Assembly (NCBI GenBank): GCA_964452085.1
Contig: CAYVKL010000001.1
Coordinates: 372,001-436,000, forward strand
DNA: 64,000 bases
Origin: Methanobacterium sp964452085
GTDB lineage: Archaea > Methanobacteriota > Methanobacteria > Methanobacteriales > Methanobacteriaceae
Direction: 5' to 3'
Position 1 is the stretch's first letter. Every line of letters starts with the position of its first letter. A program made the position numbers and the translations under genes. The notes beneath the pieces are model-generated. The model did no database searches. It saw only the letters and a list, made by a program, of their open reading frames with translations, and was not told the origin of the DNA. This document shows, piece by piece, positions 51,996 through 61,892 of this stretch.

Positions 51996-53237
51996 ATGTA
52001 CCTAAGTGATTTAATAAAGAAACCAGTGCTAAACCCCAGTGGAGAAAAAATAGGGAAATTAAAAGATGTTATTGCATCCTCAGAAACTACTTATCCCATA
52101 ATAAAAGCCATAACTGTGAATACTTCTGGTAAGACTTTTAAAAATGTTCCTTGCAACTATTTAGGCGATGTTGGAAAGAAAATCACATTAAATACTCCCA
52201 TTAATGATATTAATGATTATAAAATTTTAAATAGTGATATTCAACTTATTAATAATATTTTAGACCGGCAAGTGGTTGATATTGAGGATAAAAAGATCAG
52301 AAGAGTTAATGATCTTAAAATATCGGCTACTAATGGTTATTATCATGTAATTGGCGTTGATATAGGTATTCATGGAATTCTTAAAAGATTGAGTTTAACC
52401 CGTATTGCAAAACCTCTGGGCATAGACTCCAGGGAAGATCTCATCTCTTGGAATGATATTGACGCATTAAACAGTGATTATTCCAATTTAAAACTTAAGG
52501 TCCCTAAACAAAAGATTAAAAAACTTCACCCCGCTGATATTGCTGATATTGTGGACCAACTGGGGCTTAATGATTCTATAACAATTTTGAATTCACTGGA
52601 TGATGAGGCAGCTGCTGACACTCTGGAAGAAGTCTCCCCAGAAAGACAGGTTATACTCTTGGAAGGAATGGAAAGCCAGAGGGCAGCTGAACTTTTGGAT
52701 GAAATGTCTCCTGATGATGCAGCTGACCTTCTAGCTGATCTGCCTGATGATAAGGCAGAAGAATTGCTTGGACTCATGGAACCAGAGGAATCAGAAGATC
52801 TGCGTAAACTATTGGAGTACCCTGAAAACACTGCTGGTGGAGTAATGACCACTGAATTTGCCGTGGTGAAAGAGGATTTAACGGCTCAACAAGTACTGGA
52901 TTCCTTAAGAGAAATGGCTAAAAATGTTGAAACCATTTATTACATTTATGTTCTTTCTAAAAATGGGAATTTAGTGGGAGTTGTTTCATTAAGGGAGATT
53001 TTACTCTCTGATTCTGATATGAAGATATCTGAATTCATGCAAACCGATGTCATAAAAGTGGATGTGCTGGAAGACCAGCATGAAGTCGCCCAGAAAATTG
53101 CCAAGTACAACCTCATAGCGCTCCCGGTGGTGGAAAAAGAGAAGAAAATGAGAGGGATCATCACTGTGGATGATGCCATTGATATTGTTTTACCGACTGC
53201 CTGGAAAAAACGTGTCCCGAGAATGTTCGGAAGATAA
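51996..53237 (+). CDS. PRC-barrel + MgtE N-domain + CBS pair (soluble Mg2+ sensor-like)
   Basis: The 413-residue soluble protein has two PRC-barrel-like segments (about residues 1-80 and 85-165), an MgtE N-terminal domain (about 175-275) and two CBS domains (about 285-400). The middle has repeated acidic helices (EEVSPERQVILLEGM, DEMSPDDAADLLADLP) and ends DDAIDIVLPTA. In MgtE these domains sense cytosolic Mg2+ and gate a membrane pore; here the pore is absent, as the protein ends just where MgtE enters the membrane. The start at 51996 follows AGGAGGTGAG exactly; an earlier in-frame ATG at 51915 lies inside the lrp gene. The next gene encodes an NRAMP-type carrier. Confidence 0.92.
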   Translation: MYLSDLIKKPVLNPSGEKIGKLKDVIASSETTYPIIKAITVNTSGKTFKNVPCNYLGDVGKKITLNTPINDINDYKILNSDIQLINNILDRQVVDIEDKKIRRVNDLKISATNGYYHVIGVDIGIHGILKRLSLTRIAKPLGIDSREDLISWNDIDALNSDYSNLKLKVPKQKIKKLHPADIADIVDQLGLNDSITILNSLDDEAAADTLEEVSPERQVILLEGMESQRAAELLDEMSPDDAADLLADLPDDKAEELLGLMEPEESEDLRKLLEYPENTAGGVMTTEFAVVKEDLTAQQVLDSLREMAKNVETIYYIYVLSKNGNLVGVVSLREILLSDSDMKISEFMQTDVIKVDVLEDQHEVAQKIAKYNLIALPVVEKEKKMRGIITVDDAIDIVLPTAWKKRVPRMFGR

Positions 53238-53267
53238 AAGCGGAAACTGTCTTAAGGAGGGTTAATT

Positions 53268-54524
53268 ATGGATTACTCAATTTTCCGCCGGGTCTTTAAG
53301 AGCCCCGCTGTTATCAGTTTTATTATATTCCTATCTGTAATGGGCCCGGGAATCATAACTGCCAACGTTGATAACGATGCTGGAGGCATCACCACTTATT
53401 CTTTAGCTGGTTCAGAGTTTGGATACAATCTTTTATGGACATTTATCCCCATGATCATAGCACTTGCGGTGATCCAGGAGATGGGAGTCCGTATGGGGAT
53501 TGTTTCAGGTAAGGGATTGGCTGATCTCATAAGGGAAAAGGTGGGAATTAAACTCACTTTCCTGATGATGGTGGCACTACTATTGGCTAACTTTGGAAAC
53601 ATCCTTGCAGAGTTTTCAGGTATTGCGGTAAGTACTGGCATATTCAATATTCCCCGAATTATAGCCTTACCACTGGCAGCTTTTTTTGTCTGGCTTTTGG
53701 TGGTTAAAGGAACCTATAAAAGTGTGGAAAAGGTTTTCTTATTAGCATCCTCATTATATTTATCCTACATTGTAGCTGGATTCCTGGCTCAACCAGATTG
53801 GGGGCTAGCAGCTCAAAGTATTGTATCTCCCCAAATAAGTTTGGAAACAGCATACATTACCATGGTAATAGGTTTGGTGGGAACGACCATTGCTCCCTGG
53901 ATGATGTTTTATATACAATCATCAGTGGTGGAGAAGGGCATTAGTTTAAAGAATCTTAAATATTCCAAAATGGACGCGGTTATGGGCGCTATTATAGTAA
54001 ACATCGTAGCATTTTTCATTGTACTGGCCTGTGCAGCCACCATATACACTAACGGGATTCAAGTCAACAACGTGGCCGATGTTTCAATGGCATTAGCACC
54101 CCTTGCAGGGCAATATGCAAGCATATTATTCGCATTCGGATTTTTGAACGCTTCACTCTTTGCAGCCAGTATTTTACCCCTTTCAACTGCTTATTATGTT
54201 TGTGAAAGTTTAGGATTTGAAGCAGGAGTTTCAAAAAGTTTCAGAGAAGCCCCTATTTTCCATGGATTGTATCTGGGACTCATTATAATAGCAGTAATCA
54301 TAATTCTGATTCCTTCAGTTCCTTTACTCACTATACTGTACTTGTCTCAAGTAGCAAATGGGATCCTATTACCCTTTGTCCTCATCCTCATGCTTCTGAT
54401 TATAAATGATAAGAAAATTATGGGGGAACATGTAAACACCAGACTTTTTAACCTGGTAGCGGTGGCAACAGTAATCATTGTAATGGGGTTAAGTCTGGGA
54501 TTGGTGGCAACATCACTTTTTTGA
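53268..54524 (+). CDS. NRAMP-related divalent metal transporter (atypical metal site)
   Basis: The 418-residue protein has about eleven membrane helices and the NRAMP fold. Helix 1 reads GPGIITANVDNDAGG where canonical NRAMP has GPxxxxxxxxMDPGN: the Asp is kept, Pro and Asn are Ala and Gly. Helix 6 reads TTIAPWMMFY where NRAMP has (A/V)MPHN: the metal-binding Met is replaced by Ala. Such loss of the thioether is a feature of NRAMP-related Mg2+ transporters, so Mg2+ rather than Mn2+/Fe2+ is possible. It lies 30 bases after the MgtE-type sensor, behind AAGGAGGG. Confidence 0.88.
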   Translation: MDYSIFRRVFKSPAVISFIIFLSVMGPGIITANVDNDAGGITTYSLAGSEFGYNLLWTFIPMIIALAVIQEMGVRMGIVSGKGLADLIREKVGIKLTFLMMVALLLANFGNILAEFSGIAVSTGIFNIPRIIALPLAAFFVWLLVVKGTYKSVEKVFLLASSLYLSYIVAGFLAQPDWGLAAQSIVSPQISLETAYITMVIGLVGTTIAPWMMFYIQSSVVEKGISLKNLKYSKMDAVMGAIIVNIVAFFIVLACAATIYTNGIQVNNVADVSMALAPLAGQYASILFAFGFLNASLFAASILPLSTAYYVCESLGFEAGVSKSFREAPIFHGLYLGLIIIAVIIILIPSVPLLTILYLSQVANGILLPFVLILMLLIINDKKIMGEHVNTRLFNLVAVATVIIVMGLSLGLVATSLF

Positions 54525-54677
54525 AGCTATTGCCAATTAGTGTTCTTTAGACAATTTTGAAGGAATATGATGAATTGAGTATAAACTCAAAATTAATAAA
54601 ATAAACAAATACAATTTTATTATAAGAGAAATGTAATGCAATAGATTTAGGTTTAAAAATAATGAACTAATCATCTT

Positions 54678-55271
54678 TTATTTCAATATTCCAGTTATAA
54701 CAACCACTTCTTCAAAGAAACATTGTTGTCTGGCGGTAACAGATGATTCAAATCCATTTTTCTCCAATTTCTGTAGTGTTTTTTCAATATCTGACAAAGA
54801 GGATTGAACCAATTGCACTCTTCCCCCGGGCTTAAGGTGGTCATTTAAATTATCTAGAAATTGATCAATAACTTTTCTTCCATCTGTTCCACCATCCCAA
54901 GCAGCTTCCAGTTCATCATCAACTCTTTCATCTTCTGAAGTTGGAAGATAAGGTGTGTTAAATAATATCAAGTCAAATTTCTCATTTTCCACAGGTTCGA
55001 ACAGATATCCCTTTTTTAGCTCTATATTGAAAGATTTATTGGCTATTATGTTTTTTAAGGCACAATCAATGGCTTTGGGGTTAATATCGGTAGCGGTAAC
55101 TGTGTGGCATTTTTTGGAAGCCAATATTGCTATAATTCCCGTTCCAGTTCCTATTTCAAGTACATGATCTTTTCTTTTGATTTGAAGATTTTCTGCTAAT
55201 AGAAAAGTATCTTCAGCGGGTTCATACACTTCTGGGTGAATTTGATAGCAAATTCCTTGGTAATCGAACAT
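54678..55271 (-). CDS. Mtq2/HemK-like protein glutamine methyltransferase
   Basis: The 197-residue class I methyltransferase has the SAM motif VLEIGTGTGIIAILA (about residues 38-52) and NTPYLPT (about 106-112), corresponding to the NPPY catalytic motif. This is the archaeal Mtq2 type, which methylates the GGQ glutamine of release factor aRF1 with Trm112 partner. CFDY-like start DYQGICYQIHPEVYEPAEDT matches the family. It closes the minus-strand run with ksgA, DUF655, rpo4 and L21e. Confidence 0.88.
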   Translation of the reverse strand: MFDYQGICYQIHPEVYEPAEDTFLLAENLQIKRKDHVLEIGTGTGIIAILASKKCHTVTATDINPKAIDCALKNIIANKSFNIELKKGYLFEPVENEKFDLILFNTPYLPTSEDERVDDELEAAWDGGTDGRKVIDQFLDNLNDHLKPGGRVQLVQSSLSDIEKTLQKLEKNGFESSVTARQQCFFEEVVVITGILK

Positions 55272-55329
55272 ATCAGGCCTCTTTTTATTAATATAATATC
55301 TTTATGAATATATCGAAAATCTTCTAAAA

Positions 55330-55647
55330 TTAATCTTTTACAGACTCCAAACCTTCCAGAGCGGATGGAAGGCAATCTAGTACCGCTGCCAGACCTGAAA
55401 GATGAAGGTTCATTACTACAGCTCCTAATATCTCATCTTTGGATGCTCCCTGGGTTTTAGCCATTTGGGCGTGTAATTTAACGCCTAATGGGTTCCTGTT
55501 AGCTGTTTGAATGGCGATGTTAACCAGTTGCTTGGTTTTAGGATCCATTCCCTTAAGTGAACGTTGTGCATCCACAAGGTCGTTGAAACTCCCTGCCAAT
55601 TCTGGAAACTCTTCTTGAAATATTTGAAAAGGGTTTTGGTCCATGTT
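55330..55647 (-). CDS. Carboxymuconolactone decarboxylase (CMD/AhpD-like) family protein
   Basis: The protein has the CMD fold: LDPKTKQLVNIAIQTANR-like helix (about residues 35-55), then KLHAQMAKTQGASKDEIL. AhpD members have CxxC before the His; here that segment is NPLGVKLH, with no cysteine. It is therefore unlikely to be a peroxidase and is perhaps a decarboxylase-like or non-redox relative. I start at the ATG at 55647 because GGAGAAGGAT precedes it; in-frame starts at 55698, 55671 and 55662 also exist, and a TATA box at 55725-55736 would favour the longest. It sits between ksgA and the Mtq2 gene. Confidence 0.78.
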   Translation of the reverse strand, partial: NMDQNPFQIFQEEFPELAGSFNDLVDAQRSLKGMDPKTKQLVNIAIQTANRNPLGVKLHAQMAKTQGASKDEILGAVVMNLHLSGLAAVLDCLPSALEGLESVKD

Positions 55648-55744
55648 ATCCTTCTCCATCTCATTCATTATTAATTTTAATAGTATTATCTTCTTCAAAC
55701 TTGGTTTAGAATACTCTTAACTGTATTATATAAAACATTAATAA

Positions 55745-56599
55745 TTAAAGATTTTTTAAATCTTTTTGGAGTAATTTTTCTTCTAGTTCTCTGGAAATAA
55801 TTATAATTTCTTCTCCTTTCAAATTAAAAACCCTTTCATTTATTAATTCAGAGTCTATCTGGGAAATTAAATCACGTGTTGTGCTTTTGTCAAGTTTTTT
55901 ATCTGATATTTCATGAAAAGATTGTAAAAGTGCCTTTCCGGCTTTCTTTTTCTTATGCTGAAATAATGCCCGGCAAGTGTTAACAAAGAATTTATCAACT
56001 TCAGGGTTTCTTTTTGGAGTTAACTTAATCACTGCTGATGAGATTCTTGGAGGGGGAATAAAAGCCTTCGGCGGAACCTTAAAAAGAAGTTGGGTTTGGG
56101 TGCAGAGATTCATCATAACTGAGAGGCGGGAGTAATTGGATTCTCCAGGGTTGGCAATCATTCGCTGGGCGAATTCCAACTGGTACATTAAAATAGCAAA
56201 ATCAAAGTTGTATTGAAGGAGTTTGAAGGTAATGGGTGAAGAAATCTGGTAAGGTAAGTTGGACACCACTTTGTTAAAATAAGGAAAATCCATTTTAGTG
56301 GCATCTCCAACTAAAACATCCACATTGGAAATTTCTAGTTCAATCAGCCGGCCAAGTAAAACTTCGGCTATCTTTTTATCCTGCTCAACCGCCACCACTT
56401 TGCGAACATTTTCCGACAGAGGAATGGTTAAAGTACCTATGCCCGCACCAATCTCCAAAACGACATCAGAACGCGTTAGTTGTGCATTATCAACAATCTT
56501 TGATAAAATATGATTGTTAATAAGGTAATTTTGGCCTTTCCTCCGGTCTAAACGTATTTCATGTTTTTTTAATAGACGAAAGGTTTCTCTGGCCAACAT
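55745..56599 (-). CDS. ksgA: 16S rRNA dimethyladenosine transferase
   Basis: KsgA dimethylates two adjacent adenosines near the 3' end of 16S rRNA during small-subunit assembly. The 284-residue protein has the SAM motif VVLEIGAGIGTLTIPL (about residues 44-59) and the catalytic NLPYQISSP (about 113-121). The C-terminal helical domain is present. It lies 40 bases after the DUF655 gene, in a translation-related operon conserved in Methanobacteriales. Confidence 0.95.
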   Translation of the reverse strand: MLARETFRLLKKHEIRLDRRKGQNYLINNHILSKIVDNAQLTRSDVVLEIGAGIGTLTIPLSENVRKVVAVEQDKKIAEVLLGRLIELEISNVDVLVGDATKMDFPYFNKVVSNLPYQISSPITFKLLQYNFDFAILMYQLEFAQRMIANPGESNYSRLSVMMNLCTQTQLLFKVPPKAFIPPPRISSAVIKLTPKRNPEVDKFFVNTCRALFQHKKKKAGKALLQSFHEISDKKLDKSTTRDLISQIDSELINERVFNLKGEEIIIISRELEEKLLQKDLKNL

Positions 56600-56639
56600 T
56601 TCCCTTTATTTAATTTAATCCCTTATTTGATTAAAAAAA

Positions 56640-57221
56640 TTAGTTAAATTTTCGCTTTGGAGGTCTGGTAAATAGAATATATTTTTTCTTACCTTTCCTA
56701 TCTTCCGCTGCTTCCAATTCCAAGTGTATTCTTTTGGCAATTAATTTAACTGGATCGGAGAGCATGGGAACTCTTTTTTTAATATCTGCGAAGTCCTGGA
56801 AAGGAGCTTCCTTACGGGCTTGAATAATATCCCACATATGCTTTTTACCTATTCCTGGTAAAAGTTCAATTTGGTGCAGTCGAGTGGATATGGGTCCTGC
56901 ATCATTGAAGAATTGGACAAATTTATCCTCTTTGGTCTTGATAATTTCTTCAATAACATAATTAAGCTCTATTTTAGCAGTAGATGTCATTTTGTTAAAT
57001 GGCAACCTACGGTTGACCCTAGCAATTTTATCCCTTTTACCAGCGCCAATGTAAACCTTTTCATGAATGTCCAAGTTAATCCTTTCTTTGGGTGTTAGCT
57101 CTAACAGGGTGAATTCTTCTGTACCAATTGCCTGAGCAACTGGTTTACGTTTATAGGAGTTTGCACCCTCCTTAACATAACCAAGAGGCAGATGATCTAG
57201 TATAATAGCATAATCTTCCAT
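56640..57221 (-). CDS. DUF655 family protein
   Basis: The 193-residue archaeal protein has the DUF655 layout: YAIILDHLPLGYV at the start, a basic middle domain, and a helix-hairpin-helix LLPGIGKKHMWDIIQARK (about residues 120-137) suited to nucleic acid binding. Its function is unknown; conservation beside ksgA and Rpo4 suggests a role in rRNA or transcription. The C-terminus RPPKRKFN is basic. Confidence 0.9.
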   Translation of the reverse strand: MEDYAIILDHLPLGYVKEGANSYKRKPVAQAIGTEEFTLLELTPKERINLDIHEKVYIGAGKRDKIARVNRRLPFNKMTSTAKIELNYVIEEIIKTKEDKFVQFFNDAGPISTRLHQIELLPGIGKKHMWDIIQARKEAPFQDFADIKKRVPMLSDPVKLIAKRIHLELEAAEDRKGKKKYILFTRPPKRKFN

Positions 57222-57319
57222 TTAACCACCCTGATAAACAAATTACTAATATTTCATTAATTCTGTAAAATATGGATTTAACTGTTTCAGTCCAACGGAA
57301 AAGAGTTATTAGATTCTTT

Positions 57320-57658
57320 TTAAGATTCTTCCCGATATTTATTAACAATTTTCAGAATTTTTTCCATTTCTTCCTTTTTGTGGGATCCCCTTTCTTTGGC
57401 GAAAAGCAGCCTCATATCATCCATGTCTTCAGGCATCACGTCAGCTATTTTAATAGCTTGAGTCTTTTTAATAATTTCTTCCAGTTCTCCAACTAGTTTA
57501 TCAGCGTTTTCAACGGATATTTTGGAGAATTTGGTGACGTGATCCAGGGCCAGGTTCTGTTCATAACTAAGTTCATGAATTTCTTCTCGCCCTTCTAACA
57601 TAGGTTTAACTTGTACAAAGGGGATTGGATCGGTTTCAAGGGTTTTTTTCCCAATCAT
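57320..57658 (-). CDS. rpoF: DNA-directed RNA polymerase subunit Rpo4 (F)
   Basis: Rpo4 forms the stalk of archaeal RNA polymerase with Rpo7. The protein is about 112 residues, helix-rich with ENADKLVGELEEIIKK and the C-terminal HRDC-like part. I start at the ATG of MIGKK (57658), which matches family N-termini and is preceded by GAGTGATGG; upstream GTG/ATG codons at 57667 and 57664 overlap the L21e stop and would add three residues. The overlap shows translational coupling to L21e. Confidence 0.9.
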   Translation of the reverse strand: MIGKKTLETDPIPFVQVKPMLEGREEIHELSYEQNLALDHVTKFSKISVENADKLVGELEEIIKKTQAIKIADVMPEDMDDMRLLFAKERGSHKKEEMEKILKIVNKYREES

Positions 57659-57663
57659 CGCCA

Positions 57664-57963
<300 letters not shown>

Positions 57964-58085
57964 ACCTCCACTTCAATCGAAATGGTTTGTTAAATTTACT
58001 ATTTTACTATCATTTACTTCAGTAATCATGCCCTACCGTCTTTAAACTAATTTAAGGGCATTTCAGCTCTCTGAGTAATATTATG

Positions 58086-58102
58086 CAGATTTTTTAAATC
58101 TG
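58086..58102. promoter_or_regulatory. Palindrome in the L21e operon leader/promoter region
   Basis: CAGATTT (58086-58092) and AAATCTG (58096-58102) flank a 3-base loop. On the minus strand it follows a TATA-like ATTATAAAT and may lie in the L21e 5' leader. Function is unknown. Confidence 0.3.
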
Positions 58103-58244
58103 GATTTATAATATGAGTTCATGGGGGGTTTAACCTTTAATTTAAGATAAAATTCGCATGAATCTATTTATGGTTAAAGCTCGGTGAAATCGATTAAATT
58201 AATTTATAATATCACAGAGTTTATAAAACTATCCTTCCACACAT

Positions 58245-59465
58245 TTAAATGTTAACCTCCAGCACATCCAGTTCAATGCATTTTGCTGGCAAACCCAATA
58301 AAGAGGTTACACTCGGGGTTGTTCTTTCTTCATCCCCTGATATGAGTTCTTTAATATATAATCCGCCAGCACAATTTATAACCAATTCAAAATGCTTTAA
58401 ATCAATTTTTTTAGCTTTAATTTCTTTTACTTCTCGAGTGCGAATCTTATCTGCTCTTCGGTGAGAAACTCGAATGGGAGTACGTTGTTTGATAGTTTTA
58501 ATGGAATTTAAAATCTTTAAATCATCTTCGTCTATTTCTTGATCAACTTCCACCAGAGCACGGTAGATTTTATAGGTTTCGGTGGTTGTGGCTTTAACTC
58601 CGCTGCGCCTATCCTTATTTGCCATTTTTAAATTAAGAACTTCCACTTTCCCCTGGCCGTAATTGTTGATTTCATCATTCAATTCTTCTAAGTTTAAAAT
58701 ACGTACTTTTGGTTCTTTGATTTCGAGTACGAATGGTCTTCCGCTACCTAACATCCTAACATCCACATCTTCCCTTCCCGCACCGTGAAATCTGGATTCA
58801 TGGCCTTTTGTTGCATGAAGAACCTTCTCTGCTATTAGTTCCTCTACAGTTTCCAAGTACATTTTTCCTGTAAAGTTGCATTCTTCACATCCTTTGCCTT
58901 TACATTTCCTGCAAGGCCATCGAGTCTGGGGAATGCCCCGTATCAGTTTTCGATATCTCCCTTCCAGAAATAATGGATTAATTTGAAGATTCACTTTATC
59001 CTTGGTGAAATCCATCATCACTACCATGTTGGGATTGTCAAAATCTACTTCTTTATCCAGAAGGCGTTCTAATTCTTTACCTAGCTCTCTATTAATCTCT
59101 TTTTTTATACTTTCACTTTCAAATCCAATTTCTTCGTGTATTATTTTTTCTTTATCCAGAATTTCGCCGGGTAAACGACAACCTACTAGGAAAGTTAAAA
59201 ATTCAGTATTAGAATTATCAATATTACCAATTATTTTTTTTAAAACATTTTCTAAATCTTGGAAGATATCTCCACACACATAGCAGGATTCATTCATTTC
59301 TGGTAGACTACCTTCGTTGGCTAACATGCTTTTTATGGATGTTCCCCTTTCTTCATTATTATTTCCAGAGACTTTTGGGTAGAAAATTCTACCCAGACAA
59401 TGATTGCAGATGTTTCCCTTGGTTATGTCCATTACTTTCAAGGCCTGATGGTTGAAATTTTCCAT
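58245..59465 (-). CDS. pus10: tRNA pseudouridine synthase Pus10
   Basis: Pus10 makes pseudouridine 54 and 55 in the T-loop of archaeal tRNAs. The 406-residue protein has an N-terminal zinc domain (CNHCLGRIF near residue 19 and CYVCGDIF near 62; also CRKCKGKGCEEC near 182) and the catalytic region GREDVDVRMLGSGRPF (about 230-245) with the Asp nucleophile. RTPIRVSHRRADKIR and GGLYIKELISGDEERTTPS are family-typical. It is separated from srp54 by 157 bases and may be transcribed with it. Confidence 0.94.
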   Translation of the reverse strand: MENFNHQALKVMDITKGNICNHCLGRIFYPKVSGNNNEERGTSIKSMLANEGSLPEMNESCYVCGDIFQDLENVLKKIIGNIDNSNTEFLTFLVGCRLPGEILDKEKIIHEEIGFESESIKKEINRELGKELERLLDKEVDFDNPNMVVMMDFTKDKVNLQINPLFLEGRYRKLIRGIPQTRWPCRKCKGKGCEECNFTGKMYLETVEELIAEKVLHATKGHESRFHGAGREDVDVRMLGSGRPFVLEIKEPKVRILNLEELNDEINNYGQGKVEVLNLKMANKDRRSGVKATTTETYKIYRALVEVDQEIDEDDLKILNSIKTIKQRTPIRVSHRRADKIRTREVKEIKAKKIDLKHFELVINCAGGLYIKELISGDEERTTPSVTSLLGLPAKCIELDVLEVNI

Positions 59466-59622
59466 TTTAACATTTCCTCATGATTAGAGTATCAGAATAT
59501 TAATTGATTAATTAATCAGTCAAATTAAGTTATATTGAATTAATAATTGAGGATATTATCGTTTATAGAGTCAATAATAGCTCAAAGGTTACATTATAAT
59601 TTAAATAAAACAAGGAATGATG

Positions 59623-60954
59623 TCACCGCATCATCTGTCGCATCATTTGCCCTAATGGTCCACTCATTTTACGCTTTCCAAAGCCTTTAATGGCCTTTTT
59701 AGTCACTTGGTAATATTTCAGAAGCTCTTTCACATCTTCATTACGCATTCCAGAGCCTCTGGCTATTCTTTTTACTCTGGCTTGTTTGATAATTTCTGGG
59801 TGAGTGAGTTCCTGTTCAGTCATGGAGTCCATGAGGATTTTATATTTGGTTAATTTCTCTTCAGTTACCTGAGAAGCGTTTTTAGGTAGTTTACTTCCCA
59901 TACCGGGTAACATATTCATAACCTGTTGCATAGGGCCCATTTTATTCATCATTTCAAACTGACTATACATGTCTTTAAGGGTGAATTTACCACTGAGCAT
60001 TGCATCCATGGCTTCTGTATCAACATCTTCTTCTGCAATTTCCTCAGCACGCTCGATTAGAGTTTTAATATCACCCATGCCCAATAATCTTGAGATGAAA
60101 CGTTCAGGATCGAAAACTTCCAGATCCTCTATTCTTTCACCGGTTCCAATGAATTTTATGGGAGCCCCAATTTCAGCCACTGCAGAGAGAGCTCCACCTC
60201 CTTTGGCCGAACCATCGAGTTTAGTTATTACAATAGATCCTATTTTGGTGGTTTTAGAAAAAGCAAGCGCCTGTTCTCTGGCTTGCTGACCTATAGTACC
60301 ATCAATAACCAGCATAACTTCATCAGGTTCCACCACTGCGGATATTTGTTCCATTTCATCCAGAAGATCTTTTTCTTCTTTATGGCGGCCTGCAGTATCC
60401 ACAATTATTATATCCTGTTTTTTAAACTCTTTTAACCCTTTCTTGGCCAAGTCAAGAGCATCTTTGTTATCTGGATCTCCATAGAGTGATAAATTCAAAC
60501 TCTCAGTTAGTTGACGCAACTGTTCGTAGGCTGCTGGTCTCCAAGTGTCAGTACATATAATTGCGGGGTTAAAACCTTTTTTTTGTAAGTATCTGGCCAT
60601 TTTTCCAATGGTGGTAGTCTTACCACTTCCCTGTAATCCCACAAACAGTATTTTGTATGGTTTCTTACTAATTTCAACTTCTTCAGCTTTATCCCCCAGT
60701 AAATGGACCAGTTCATCATAAACTATCTTAATTACATGTTCCTTGGCTGTTACTCCTTTAGGGGGTTCTTCATTAAGGGCTTTATCTTCTATGGTTTTGG
60801 ATAAATTCAAAACCAGTTTAATGTTAACATCGGACTGAATTAATGCCCTTTGTATTTCTTTTATGACCTCTTTAACCACTTCTTCGTCAATAATGGTCAT
60901 TCCGGCCAATTTTTTCATGGTTTTGGTTAGATTCTTGCCCAGATTACCTAACAT
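59623..60954 (-). CDS. srp54: Signal recognition particle protein SRP54
   Basis: SRP54 binds signal sequences and targets ribosomes to the membrane with 7S RNA. The 443-residue protein has the N domain (about residues 1-95), the GTPase with GLQGSGKTTT (about 106-115), DTAGRHKEEKDLL and TKLDGSAKGGGAL, and the methionine-rich M domain (about 300-443) with GSGMRNEDVKELLKYY. AAGTTGGTGA precedes the ATG. The 7S RNA gene is not in the window. Confidence 0.97.
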   Translation of the reverse strand: MLGNLGKNLTKTMKKLAGMTIIDEEVVKEVIKEIQRALIQSDVNIKLVLNLSKTIEDKALNEEPPKGVTAKEHVIKIVYDELVHLLGDKAEEVEISKKPYKILFVGLQGSGKTTTIGKMARYLQKKGFNPAIICTDTWRPAAYEQLRQLTESLNLSLYGDPDNKDALDLAKKGLKEFKKQDIIIVDTAGRHKEEKDLLDEMEQISAVVEPDEVMLVIDGTIGQQAREQALAFSKTTKIGSIVITKLDGSAKGGGALSAVAEIGAPIKFIGTGERIEDLEVFDPERFISRLLGMGDIKTLIERAEEIAEEDVDTEAMDAMLSGKFTLKDMYSQFEMMNKMGPMQQVMNMLPGMGSKLPKNASQVTEEKLTKYKILMDSMTEQELTHPEIIKQARVKRIARGSGMRNEDVKELLKYYQVTKKAIKGFGKRKMSGPLGQMMRQMMR

Positions 60955-61306
60955 TCTTTCACCAAGTTAAAATCATACTTATTTTCATATTCTGTAAAAA
61001 TCATCTCTGAACTCTCAATATTCCGTATATCTAAACTATGCAATGAAAATAGGAACTCCTATTCTCTAAAAATTCTTAAACATTAATTCTTAAAACTCAC
61101 TAAAATCATATTTTTAATATCATATTCTGATAAGGTACCCTTTCGGATAGGTTATCATAATTACGATCTTATACAATATATAGATTAAGAAAAATATACT
61201 AAAGCTTAGCAATAGAATTAATATCAATATAGTTATATGGAATTTAACTGATGAAATAATTTTTAACCTATTTTTAAGTTAATTTGAATAATTTTATGGT
61301 GAAAAA
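60955..61306. other. AT-rich intergenic region between srp54 and hpt
   Basis: These 352 bases between divergent genes contain no gene I can support. They hold the ribosome binding site and promoter of srp54 at the left and of hpt at the right (TATA-like AGTTATATGG near 61230). I see no strong hairpin or repeat. Confidence 0.5.
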
Positions 61307-61885
<579 letters not shown>

Positions 61886-61892
61886 GGATCAG

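Noticed and set aside
58000..58244. tRNA or stable RNA upstream of L21e
   Set aside because: No T-loop GGTTCRA sequence or cloverleaf could be found; only a short AT-rich palindrome is present.
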